Below are positions 8,738 to 18,000 of a stretch of DNA of 54,314 nt, piece by piece. The stretch's first letter is position 1. Every line of letters begins with the position of its first letter. The position numbers were made by a program, and so were the translations under genes. The notes under the pieces were generated by a model. That model was given only the letters and a program-made list of their open reading frames with translations, was not told the origin of the DNA and searched no databases. The stretch spans positions 1-54,314 of the forward strand of contig JAKQEK010000172.1 in the NCBI GenBank assembly GCA_029558535.1. The letters are read 5' to 3'. This DNA is from Bacteroidota bacterium (lineage in GTDB: Bacteria; Bacteroidota; Bacteroidia; Bacteroidales; ML635J-15).

Positions 8738-9118
8738 CTACAATTTATTCAAATAAGTATCCTTATCTTTTCCGAAAGCTTCTATGCCTTTATTATCAAT
8801 AGAATATGTGCATTTTTCACCTAAGACTTTAGAAAAAATGATATTAGATTCTTTACCGCTATCATCAATCATAATTATTTTTGCCAAATTATCATCATAC
8901 TCTTCTGCATTAAGATTTTCATAACAAATCGGACAAATAAAATTTACATGATCTCCAGATTGAAAATCAACTTTAGGGTTTTTTCTAAAGCTGTAATCTC
9001 CAAGTTCAGCACTTAATAACACGATTGCAGAATCTCCTTTATTATTTTTTGTAAGGAATATAATCTCGTTGTCAATGCTTAGATGTCCTCGACATTTAGG
9101 GCAGATATAATCTTTCAT
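8738..9118 (-). CDS. Small zinc-ribbon protein of unknown function
   Basis: A 126-residue cytosolic protein without signal peptide. Two CxxC knuckles, CPKC (about residues 6-9) and CPIC (about 62-65), are spaced as in a zinc ribbon that would bind one zinc ion. Between them is a beta-rich insertion, and the C-terminal half (AKIIMIDDSGKESNIIF) looks like a small beta domain. No catalytic motif. I do not recognise a named family; similar short conserved proteins occur in Bacteroidota. It is a single gene ending at a shared terminator. Confidence 0.75.
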   Translation of the reverse strand: MKDYICPKCRGHLSIDNEIIFLTKNNKGDSAIVLLSAELGDYSFRKNPKVDFQSGDHVNFICPICYENLNAEEYDDNLAKIIMIDDSGKESNIIFSKVLGEKCTYSIDNKGIEAFGKDKDTYLNKL

Positions 9119-9189
9119 GTTTTATATTTTTAGTTTAACATTATTATTTTCAATTTGAAGTTAATTTTCTACTGATTTTCAAACACTAT

Positions 9190-9269
9190 CGAAAAAATAT
9201 CCTTTGGCAATCAACAAGAAAAACAACCCGAATTCGTTTTATTCACTAACAAAGTTAGTGTTTTTTTTT
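9190..9269 (+). ncRNA. Candidate small RNA ending at an orphan terminator (speculative)
   Basis: A textbook plus-strand terminator (9244-9269) has no plus-strand gene in front of it: both flanking genes are on the minus strand and the previous plus-strand gene already ended at 8723. An imperfect -7-like element (ATCCTTTG, about 9199-9206) lies about 40 bases before it. A transcript of some 50-60 nt is therefore possible. The 5' end and even the existence of the RNA are inference. Confidence 0.25.
9244..9269 (+). terminator. Orphan rho-independent terminator, plus strand
   Basis: Perfect 7-bp stem CACTAAC / GTTAGTG with an AAA loop followed directly by nine T. On the opposite strand the T-run is missing, so it is directional. 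The rest of the 247-base gap around it is AT-rich without other recognisable signals. Confidence 0.7.
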
Positions 9270-9365
9270 AAGATAGATGAAAAATTAAAAAATATTTACA
9301 AATTTATTTTTTAACATTTTTAGTATGCACTAGCACAAAACAAAAAGAGAAATCGTCGAGAATAC

Positions 9366-10154
9366 TTAATCTTCGTTTTTTCTTAAATATCCTGTTACAA
9401 CTTTGTTGAGTCTTTCGGGTTGCGACAATTTATAGATTTTTCCCAATTTTGCAATAGAAATTTTTCCGGTTTGTTCGGAAACAATAATAACAATTGTGTC
9501 TGTAATCTCAGTCATTCCGAGTGCAGATCGGTGTCTTAGACCAAATTCTTTTGGTAGTTCAAGTGCTGCTGATAGTGGTAATATACACTTAGCAGCATAA
9601 ATTTTATTGTTTTCGATTAAAACTGCACCATCATGAAGAGGAGCATCTTTATAAAATATGGCTTTTAATAATTGCACAGAAATATCGGAATTTATTATTT
9701 CTCCTTGTTCAGCAAATGTCTTTAATGAAGCGTCACGCGAAATAACAATTAAAGCTCCTGTTTTTGTGCTTGCCATTTCTATTGCAGCCTGACAAATTCG
9801 TTCAATATTTGCAGAACTATATCCTGATTGTAATCTTGAATTTTGTATAATATTAAATTTGCCTCTTTTAATATATTTGTTTCCGATTAATAATAAAAAT
9901 TGACGTATCTCTTGTTGAAAGACTACAATTAAAGCAATTACTCCAACCCCCATAATTTGGCCCATAATCGTACTTATGAGCTCCATTTTCATTGCTTTTA
10001 CAAGTAGCCACGTAAGATATATCAAAAAAATACCAATGAAAATGCGTAATGCAGCCGTTCCTTTTATTAATAAATATAACTGATATAATAGAAAAGCTAC
10101 CAGAATGATATCTACTATGTCTAGCAGTCTGATATTAATAAATGCAGTTATCAT
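9366..10154 (-). CDS. cdaA: Diadenylate cyclase CdaA (c-di-AMP synthase)
   Basis: A 262-residue membrane enzyme making cyclic di-AMP from two ATP. Three hydrophobic segments occupy residues 10-30, 35-53 and 60-80, followed by the DAC domain. The two catalytic motifs are intact: DGA at 175-177 (APLHDGAVLI) and RHR at 207-209 (GLRHRSALG). Length and layout match CdaA/DacA. It lies 68 bases downstream of folP on the same strand, a pairing common in Bacteroidota (firmicute cdaA instead pairs with cdaR-glmM). c-di-AMP typically controls potassium, osmolyte and wall homeostasis; targets are not visible here. Confidence 0.95.
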   Translation of the reverse strand: MITAFINIRLLDIVDIILVAFLLYQLYLLIKGTAALRIFIGIFLIYLTWLLVKAMKMELISTIMGQIMGVGVIALIVVFQQEIRQFLLLIGNKYIKRGKFNIIQNSRLQSGYSSANIERICQAAIEMASTKTGALIVISRDASLKTFAEQGEIINSDISVQLLKAIFYKDAPLHDGAVLIENNKIYAAKCILPLSAALELPKEFGLRHRSALGMTEITDTIVIIVSEQTGKISIAKLGKIYKLSQPERLNKVVTGYLRKNED

Positions 10155-10222
10155 AATTTAATTTTCAGTACAAAAGTAATTATATTTTTTTAAGAAGTCA
10201 AAATAGAAAAAAAACTATGGTT

Positions 10223-11053
10223 TTAATTTTTCATAAGACTTTTATAAATGGTAACAACTTCTCTGGCTTCTTTAACATCGTGAACTCTTATAATATTTGC
10301 AGATTTGTTAAGAGCTATCATATTTAAAGCAGTTGTTCCATTTAATGATAATTCGGGACTCGTTCCCAGCGTTTTCCAAATCATAGATTTCCTTGATAAT
10401 CCAGCCAGTATGGGTAACCCAAATATTGAGAATTTATCTAGATTATTTAATAAAATATAGTTTTGTTCAATGGTTTTTGAAAACCCAAATCCCGGATCTA
10501 AAATAATATCATTCACACCCAAAGCATTTAATTTACTAACTTTTTCAGAAAAAAAATAAGTAATATCTGTTATAAGAGAATTGTATTCTGTGAAGTTTTG
10601 CATATTTTCAGGCTGCCCTCTCATATGCATTATTATGTACGGAACTTTCAACTCTGCGATTGTATTAAACATATTATCGTCAATCGTTCCGCTACTTATA
10701 TCATTAATAATGTCAATACCAAAATCATGCACTGCGATTTTTGCTATTTCTGAGTGAACTGTATCTAACGAGAAAATTCTATTATTGTATTTGGTTTTTA
10801 TTATCTGCAAAACCGGTTTCAATTTGTTCCATTCTATTTCCGGACTTATGATTTTACTGCCCGGTCTAGATGACATTGCTCCAATATCTATTATGTCGGC
10901 ACCGTCATTTAACATTTTAACAATTTTCTCTTCTGCAGTTTTTAAATCATTGGCTCTGCTCCCTGAATAAAAAGAATCATCAGTCAGATTTATAATCCCC
11001 ATAACAACTGGAGATTCCATAGAGATTAATTTGCCTTTTACTGTTATATTCAC
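10223..11053 (-). CDS. folP: Dihydropteroate synthase
   Basis: A 276-residue TIM-barrel enzyme that condenses p-aminobenzoate with dihydropterin pyrophosphate in folate synthesis, the sulfonamide target. Motifs: loop 1 GIINLTDDSFYSGSR (19-33), DIIDIGAMSSRPGS, DIINDISSG, YIIMHMRGQPENM, LDPGFGFSK, and the C-terminal RVHDVKEA. In loop 1 the usual Thr-Pro-Asp-Ser reads Thr-Asp-Asp-Ser; the phosphate/pterin-contact Asn and Asp are kept. First gene of the folP-cdaA pair. An imperfect -7 element (TAATTTCG, minus strand, 11079-11072) lies upstream. Confidence 0.96.
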   Translation of the reverse strand: MNITVKGKLISMESPVVMGIINLTDDSFYSGSRANDLKTAEEKIVKMLNDGADIIDIGAMSSRPGSKIISPEIEWNKLKPVLQIIKTKYNNRIFSLDTVHSEIAKIAVHDFGIDIINDISSGTIDDNMFNTIAELKVPYIIMHMRGQPENMQNFTEYNSLITDITYFFSEKVSKLNALGVNDIILDPGFGFSKTIEQNYILLNNLDKFSIFGLPILAGLSRKSMIWKTLGTSPELSLNGTTALNMIALNKSANIIRVHDVKEAREVVTIYKSLMKN

Positions 11054-11145
11054 CTAATTAGTTTTACTCTGCGAAATTAAGAAATTATTAACTGTTTTCG
11101 TTGATAAATAAAAGGTTTTTATTTCTTCAAATCAGAGTATTTTAA

Positions 11146-11153
11146 TAAATTTG
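11146..11153 (+). promoter_or_regulatory. Putative -7 element of the tmk-rlmB operon
   Basis: TAAATTTG, a perfect TAnnTTTG match, lies 23 bases before the tmk start codon. The -33 box is poor (TTTC near 11122). It would be the promoter for the long co-directional run that follows. Confidence 0.45.
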
Positions 11154-11176
11154 AAGTTTATTTGAATTGATGATAT

Positions 11177-11863
11177 ATGGCATTTGTTGTAATAGAAGGA
11201 CTTGATGGCGCAGGTAAATCAACACAGGTAGAATTACTAAAGCAATATTTGGAGCAAAAAGGAAAAGCAGTAGAATTTATTCATTTTCCAACCACCGATT
11301 CTAAAATTTTCGGAGATTTAATAGCGAGATTTTTAAGAGGAGAGTTTGGGAGTCTGGAGCAGGTGAACCCTTATCTTGTTGCGTTGTTGTTTGCTGGGGA
11401 TCGATATAATCTTTCTCAAAGCATCAATAAGTGGTTAGCTGATGGGAAAATTGTAATAAATGACAGATATGTATATTCAAATATAGGTTTTCAATGTGCT
11501 AAGTTGAATTCTCAAGAGGAGGCTGATAGCTTATTTAATTGGATTTTTGATTTGGAATTCGAATATTTTAAAATCCCTAAGCCGGATTTGAGCATTTTTC
11601 TTGATGTCCCTTTTAGTTTTACAAAAAAAAGGCTTACCGAAAACAGACAGGGAGAAGATAGGAAGTATTTGCAGGGGAAGATTGATATACATGAAGCAAA
11701 TCTTGATTTTCAGAAAAAAGTTCGAAAAACTTATTTAAAAGCCATAGAAAAAGATAATAAGTTTGTTAGAGTTGACTGTGCAGATAAAAATGGAAATATG
11801 TTATCTCCAAATGAGATTTTCAAATTAGTAAATATCGAAATTAGTAAAAATTGTTTAATTTAA
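11177..11863 (+). CDS. tmk: Thymidylate kinase
   Basis: A 228-residue P-loop kinase phosphorylating dTMP to dTDP. Walker A is GLDGAGKST (about residues 8-16). The DRY-type motif is NDRYVYSNIGFQ, and FLDVPFSFTKKRL is the typical strand before the LID. The LID region (RQGEDRKYLQGKIDIHE) has the arginines expected there. Length (228) is slightly above the E. coli enzyme. First gene of a seven-gene co-directional run; its stop codon lies 11 bases before the next start. An essential housekeeping enzyme; assignment is sure at family level. Confidence 0.92.
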   Translation: MAFVVIEGLDGAGKSTQVELLKQYLEQKGKAVEFIHFPTTDSKIFGDLIARFLRGEFGSLEQVNPYLVALLFAGDRYNLSQSINKWLADGKIVINDRYVYSNIGFQCAKLNSQEEADSLFNWIFDLEFEYFKIPKPDLSIFLDVPFSFTKKRLTENRQGEDRKYLQGKIDIHEANLDFQKKVRKTYLKAIEKDNKFVRVDCADKNGNMLSPNEIFKLVNIEISKNCLI

Positions 11864-11874
11864 AATGTAGTGAA

Positions 11875-13428
11875 ATGAAAGTATTAAGAAACTTTAGCCG
11901 CCTTTTTGTAGGATTGGTGTTTATTTATTCGGGCTTCGTTAAAGTGATTGATCCACTAGGGTCAGCATATAAGTTTACTGACTATTTTGTGGCTATGCAT
12001 CTTGATTTTTTAAGTGGAATGTCATTGTTCTTTGCAATTTTGTTATCAGTTGCTGAATTAGTTATTGGAATAGCACTTGTATTTAATTTAGTCCCTAAAT
12101 TGGCTTCATGGGGAGTTTTACTTTTTATGGGATTATTTACTCCACTAACTTTGTGGTTGGCAGCAGCTAATCCTGTAAGTGATTGTGGTTGTTTTGGTGA
12201 TGCTTTAATACTAACTAATTGGCAAACATTTTACAAAAATTTAGTTCTTCTTGCTTTTGTAATTGTAATTTTTATTTACAGAAAGAGATTCAAGCCTGCT
12301 TATAATGAGTTTTTTCAGTGGAGTTTGGGGATATTTTTTGCAATAGCTTCAATAGTTTTGTCTCTATATTGTTTGAGAAATTTACCTATAATTGATTTTA
12401 GACCATATCATATTGGAGCAAATATTCAGGAAGGAATGATGGTCCCTGATGAAGAAAAGGATAATATTGATGTGTACGAAAGTGTTTTTATTTATGAAAA
12501 AAATGGGGAAAAGAAGGAGTTTGCAGTTAATAATTTACCTGATTCGACCTGGACTTTTGTTGATGCATCACATAAGTTAATAAAAGAAGGGTATAAACCG
12601 CCGATTCACGATTTTACTGTAGAACCTATATTTATACCTGGAATAAGCCCGGAACCTGCTGAGGAAGTCTATGTTAATTTGTATGATGCTCAGTTTATGT
12701 ACTCCAAAGATGGAGAAACTGAGTATTGCACTGTTGATGATCTTCCTGATAATACTTGGAAACTAGAACATATCGTTTACGACATTGAGTTGGACCCTTC
12801 TCTTATCAGACTTACATATTTGAGTCCGGAAGGAATAGAAGTCGTCTTAAATTTGTATGAAATTCCGGGAGATGATTATGTGTTTATTGATGCTGAATAT
12901 ATTCCGGAACAAGATTACTCAACAATACCTTACGGAGAAGATATTACAGACGTAGTGTTGACAGACGAAAATTATGCATTCTTTTTAGTAATGACAAATG
13001 TTGAAAAGGCTAAAATAAAGCATATAGCAAAGATTAATGAAATTGCAGAATTTTGCGAGAAAGAGAATTATAATTTCTATTGTTTAACTGCTTCGGGAGT
13101 TGATGAAATAACTAGTTTTGTTAAAGAGAATAATGTTAAATTTAATTTTTATAACACAGATCCAATAACTCTGAAAACTGTTGTTAGATCAAATCCGGGT
13201 TTGGTGTTGGTAAAAAAAGGGACAATATTAAACAAATGGTCAGGTATTAATGTACCTGATGTAAAAGAATTGCAGCGTGAACTAACAGCATATTCAATAA
13301 CTGAGCATCAAAATAATAAGAATAATCTGATTACTTTGATTTATATCTTGTCGCTTTGTCTGTTTATGTCCATGTTTCACAATTTGTATGTTTTTTTAGT
13401 AAAAAAGAAATTCATTAATGTAAACTAA
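11875..13428 (+). CDS. DoxX/MauE-like membrane protein (BT_3928 family) with extended C-terminus
   Basis: A 517-residue protein from the ATG at 11875; an upstream TTG at 11851 overlaps tmk and is less likely. Four hydrophobic segments span about residues 8-125, with the MauE/DoxX motif VSDCGCFGD between helices, and a fifth lies near 140-165. This matches the BT_3928 family, which sits beside tpiA in Bacteroidota. The soluble part has an internal duplication (NGEKKEFAVNNLPDSTW and DGETEYCTVDDLPDNTW). It then has a thioredoxin-like segment without CxxC (about 360-480), and ends in a last membrane helix. The N-terminal pair of cysteines suggests a redox role; the actual substrate is unknown. 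Confidence 0.8.
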   Translation: MKVLRNFSRLFVGLVFIYSGFVKVIDPLGSAYKFTDYFVAMHLDFLSGMSLFFAILLSVAELVIGIALVFNLVPKLASWGVLLFMGLFTPLTLWLAAANPVSDCGCFGDALILTNWQTFYKNLVLLAFVIVIFIYRKRFKPAYNEFFQWSLGIFFAIASIVLSLYCLRNLPIIDFRPYHIGANIQEGMMVPDEEKDNIDVYESVFIYEKNGEKKEFAVNNLPDSTWTFVDASHKLIKEGYKPPIHDFTVEPIFIPGISPEPAEEVYVNLYDAQFMYSKDGETEYCTVDDLPDNTWKLEHIVYDIELDPSLIRLTYLSPEGIEVVLNLYEIPGDDYVFIDAEYIPEQDYSTIPYGEDITDVVLTDENYAFFLVMTNVEKAKIKHIAKINEIAEFCEKENYNFYCLTASGVDEITSFVKENNVKFNFYNTDPITLKTVVRSNPGLVLVKKGTILNKWSGINVPDVKELQRELTAYSITEHQNNKNNLITLIYILSLCLFMSMFHNLYVFLVKKKFINVN

Positions 13429-13434
13429 TTCATT

Positions 13435-14199
13435 ATGAGAAAAAAAATAATAGCAGGTAACTGGAAAATGAATACAACTCCTGATGAGGGAGTAGATTTG
13501 GCTTTAAAAATCTATTCATTTTTGTCAAATTATAACTTAGATCAAAATTGTAAAGTTATTCTTGGAGTGCCTTTTACACACATAGATAGAATTATACAAA
13601 AAGTTGATTCCTCAAAAATTGCAATAGCAGCTCAGAATTGTTCACAGTTCGATTCAGGAGCATATACAGGGGAAATTAGCGTTAAAATGGTTAAAAATTT
13701 AGGAGCTAATTATATAATTATTGGACATAGTGAGAGGAGACAATATTTTAGTGAAAATAATGAGTTGTTAGCAATAAAACTAAGACAGTGTTATAATAAT
13801 AATATCAATCCTATTTATTGTTGTGGCGAAACATTGAGTGAAAGAGATTCTAATAGGCATTTTGAAATTGTTAAGGAACAAATTATAGAATCTTTTAAAG
13901 ACATTAGTGAGTCTGAAATGTTAAATACTATAATTGCATACGAACCTGTTTGGGCAATTGGCACCGGTAGAACTGCGACTCCTTCGCAGGCTCAGGAAAT
14001 GCATAATTATATTCGATTGATTATTAAAGATCTTTTTAACCAGATTGTAGCCGATGAAGTTTCGATACTCTATGGTGGAAGTGTTAATTCTGCTAATGCT
14101 TCTGAATTGTTTAAATGTGCTGATATTGACGGTGGTCTAGTTGGTGGGGCGTCATTAAAACCGGATGATTTTATAAATATTATTAAATCGGCTAAATGA
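13435..14199 (+). CDS. tpiA: Triosephosphate isomerase
   Basis: A 254-residue TIM-barrel enzyme interconverting dihydroxyacetone phosphate and glyceraldehyde 3-phosphate. The catalytic residues are N9 and K11 (AGNWKMN), H98 (IIGHSERRQYF) and E170 (AYEPVWAIGTGRTAT). The phosphate-binding ends YGGSVN and GGLVGGASLK are present. Length is standard. It lies 6 bases after the DoxX-like gene and overlaps prmA by 4 bases (ATGA), so it is translationally coupled within the operon. Confidence 0.98.
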   Translation: MRKKIIAGNWKMNTTPDEGVDLALKIYSFLSNYNLDQNCKVILGVPFTHIDRIIQKVDSSKIAIAAQNCSQFDSGAYTGEISVKMVKNLGANYIIIGHSERRQYFSENNELLAIKLRQCYNNNINPIYCCGETLSERDSNRHFEIVKEQIIESFKDISESEMLNTIIAYEPVWAIGTGRTATPSQAQEMHNYIRLIIKDLFNQIVADEVSILYGGSVNSANASELFKCADIDGGLVGGASLKPDDFINIIKSAK

Positions 14200-15020
14200 A
14201 TTATATAGAAATAATTATTGATGTACCTGAGGAAAAATCCGCTTTATCTGAAGTCGTCGTTGCGTTTTTAGCCGAGCAGGGTTTTGAAAGCTTTTGCGAA
14301 GAAAAGGATAAGTTACTTGCATATATTTCAGAAGAAGCATATAACGAGGACATGACAAAAATGCTGATGTCAGCTTATGGAATGAATTTTTGTAAAAATA
14401 TTATTCAACAAAAAAATTGGAACGAAGAGTGGGAAAAGAATTTCGAACCAATATGTATTGACAATATTTTAACTATAAAAGCTCCTTTTCATAATCATCA
14501 GTTTGATACAACACACACAATAATAATCGAGCCTAAAATGTCTTTTGGTACTGGACACCATGCAACAACTTATATGATGTGTCAACTTATGTCAAGGTTT
14601 GATATGTCGGAATCTCAAGTTCTGGATTTTGGGAGTGGAACTGGCGTGTTGTCGATTTATGCTTCAATATTGGGAGCGTCGAATGTTATTGCTATTGATA
14701 TTGACGAATGGGCTTACGAAAATTCAATCGAAAATTCAAAGAAAAATAAAATTTCCAATATTACATCTATAAGAGGTGATATTAATAACGTCCCCGATTT
14801 TAAGTATGATTTCATATTTGCTAACATTAATCTTAATGTTTTATTGAAAGATATTCCTGTTTTGGTTCAATATATGAATAAAGGTTCTGTACTATTTTTG
14901 AGTGGATTTCTTATAAACGAATTTCATTTGATTGAGAAATGTTGTGCCGAATATGGCTTGATTTTAGTTAAAAATATCGAAAAAGATAATTGGTCAGCTT
15001 GTGTTTTTAATAAAATATAA
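14196..15020 (+). CDS. prmA: Ribosomal protein L11 methyltransferase
   Basis: A 274-residue SAM-dependent methyltransferase that trimethylates ribosomal protein L11. The PrmA signature EPKMSFGTGHHATTYMM precedes the SAM-binding motif I VLDFGSGTGVLSIYASILGA and motif II IAIDIDEWA. The motif IV region reads FANINLNVLL, matching the usual 'NI...L' element. The N-terminal substrate-recognition domain (residues 1-90) is present. Start codon overlaps the tpiA stop (ATGA). It ends 2 bases before the next gene. Confidence 0.96.
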   Translation: MNYIEIIIDVPEEKSALSEVVVAFLAEQGFESFCEEKDKLLAYISEEAYNEDMTKMLMSAYGMNFCKNIIQQKNWNEEWEKNFEPICIDNILTIKAPFHNHQFDTTHTIIIEPKMSFGTGHHATTYMMCQLMSRFDMSESQVLDFGSGTGVLSIYASILGASNVIAIDIDEWAYENSIENSKKNKISNITSIRGDINNVPDFKYDFIFANINLNVLLKDIPVLVQYMNKGSVLFLSGFLINEFHLIEKCCAEYGLILVKNIEKDNWSACVFNKI

Positions 15021-15022
15021 AT

Positions 15023-18000
15023 ATGAAACATATTTCAATATTATTGTTGCTATTAGCTTTAGGTAATTTTGCTTTTTCCCAAGCTTTTCCTATCGAAAAG
15101 GATAAGTTTATAAAGGCCTTTGGTCAGGAGCTTAATTATTCGGGAGAGATAAGACCAGATGCAAAAAGTATAGATAAAGAATTTACTAAGTTCTGGGAAT
15201 CAGACAGCTTAACTTCTACAGAAAAAGAGGAGTTTATTACCATGGCTAACTTAATGGCTTCTAAAGGATGTAAAGGATATCCCGATTTTGTATGCTTGGC
15301 TGATAATAAAATGTTATTTAACAGAAAAATAAGTGATAAAGGACAATACGAAATTTATGAAAAAGCCTTGATAGAATTGCTAAATGATGGCAAAAGACCT
15401 AAACTGAGCAATATTTCGGACTATTTGATTAATATGAATGCGTTGTTATCAAGGAATATTATTTCAAAAGGAGCAAGGACTTATTGGAAGGCAGAAAACA
15501 ATAACTTCTATATTAAGTATGATAATGGTATTAAAATAGTATTTACAAATATTAATCTAATTGGATATCAGGGAGTTGACAGCTTGAAAATATACAAAAC
15601 AAATGGTGAATATTTTCCGGTAAAGAATTCATGGACAGGAAAAGGCGGTTTGGTAGGTTGGGAAAGAGTTGGTTATGGTTTGGATAGTATTGAGGCCAAA
15701 TTGAGTAATTATTCTATTGATATGCGCAACATTACTTATACTGCCGATTCAGTAATGTTTATGAATTCCATGTTTTTTAAACAGCCTATGATGGGAAAAC
15801 TGATTGATAAAGCTGGAAATCTTGATAATCCAAGAAGATCTGATTATCCAACATTTGTGTCATATAATCAGCATTTTGAATTAAAAAATATTGTTCCCGG
15901 AATTGATTATGAAGGAGGGTTTAGTATAAAAGGAAGTAGCTTTATTGGTTCGGGAACAAAAGAAGAGCCTGCGATGATGAAAATTAAAAAAGCAGATACG
16001 CTTTCTCTTACCGCATACTCAAAAGAGTTTTCAATTGATAATGAAATGATTGTTACTAATAATTGCGCAATTATCTTAAAGATGAATGAAGATTCGATTT
16101 ATCACCCTCATCTTACATTTAGATTTCATAATAAAATGGGACTGTTAGAACTGATTCGAACCAAAGAAGACATGTCGAAAGTCCATTTTACAAATTCTTA
16201 CCATGCTATTACTATGGATTTTACTTGGTTTCGTTGGTTTATTGACAAGTATAAAATAGAGTTTTCGATGATAAAAACAGCGGGAGTACCCAACGAAGCA
16301 ATGTTTGAATCTGCTGATTATTATCGTTTGGATAGATACCGAGAAATTCAGAAAAGAGATCCACAACATCCACTTGCTGTTATTACCGGTTTCGTTAAAT
16401 CTTGGGCAGGATACCCCGAGTTTTATCTAGGAGAATTGTCATCATATATGGGATATAGTCCGGCGCAAGTTGTACAGATGGTATTTGACTTGGCTTACAG
16501 GGGGTTTTTAAGCTATGATACTGAAACTGAATTAATCAGAGTATATCCAGAAGCATGGAGATTTATGGAAGCTCATCGAAAAACTAAGGATTCGGATGTA
16601 ATTCAATTTTATAGCAAAACAGAAGCGGAAGTGCCTAATGCAGAGTTAAGTCTAATAAATTTTGACCTGAAAATAAATGGGATTTCTTATGTTCATTTGT
16701 CTGACTCACAAAATGTTAAGGTCTATCCGAAGGATCAAAAAATTGTTATGAAAAAGAATCGTACTTTTACTTTTAATGGTACTATTCAAGCTGGTCAATT
16801 TTATTATTATGGTAGTGATTTTAAATTTGACTACAATAGGTTTATGTTTGAACTTCCAAGATGTGATTCTATGAAGATGGTGGCTGAAACAGAATATCTT
16901 GACGCTGAAGGTAAACCAAAGCCTGCTATAGTTAGAAATAAACTTGAGCAAATTGACGGAGAATTCTATATTGATGAACCAATGAATAAATCGGGAAATG
17001 GAGATTTTCCTGAATATCCAAAATTTATTTCAAAATCAAGAACTTATGTATATTATGACAGGGCTGATGTGTATAATGGTGCTTATAAAAGAAGTAAGTT
17101 TTATTTCGAGGTAGATCCTTTTTTGCTTGATAGTATTCAAGGATATTCTAAAGACAATTTAAAGTTTGCCGGAACTTTATATTCTGGAGATATATTTCCG
17201 CCAATAAAAGAAATATTAGTTTTGCGTAAAAATGATTTCTCTCTAGGGTTTAATACAAATACCGGACCTATGGGCTTGCCGTTATATGCAGGAAAAGGTA
17301 TGTTTTGGCATGAGATAGATTTGAGTAATTTCGGGCTGCGAGGTTCAGGTAAAATAGATTATCTTTCTTCGACAATGAATGCAGATTATCTGTTATTCTT
17401 TCTTGATCATATGGAGGGGCATACACAAAACTTTGAACTGAGCAAACAAACAGGAGCTGTGGAATATCCCTCAGTTTCTGGCCGAGACAATACTTTACGT
17501 TGGGATGTCGAAGAAGATAAGTTTATGTTAAAGAAAGATTCAGTTGATTTTAAAATGTTTGATAATCAGGCAATTTTGGACGGAAATATTACCATTACAT
17601 CTGAAGGACTGCTTGGAGAAGGGTTTTTACATATTGATAAGGCAAGATTAACTTCAAATCAATATAGATTTAAAGCGGATGTTATAGATGCTGATACTGC
17701 AGATTTTGATTTATATACTTTAAGTGCCATAAATACTGATTTTGAATCGGATAATGTTAATGCTCATGTAGATTTTATCGAACGTAATGGAGTATTTAGA
17801 ACAAATGGTGAAAATACGATATGGCGATTTCCAAGAAATAAGTATATAAGCGAAATGAATGAAATGACTTGGTATATGGATAAGGAGGAAATTGCAATTA
17901 GTGCTGATACTGAAATTTTGGATAAATTAGATAAAATGGGAGAGAATATTAGTCCTACAGAATGGGAAGAGTTGTTTCTTGAAGGGCCAAAGTTTACTTC

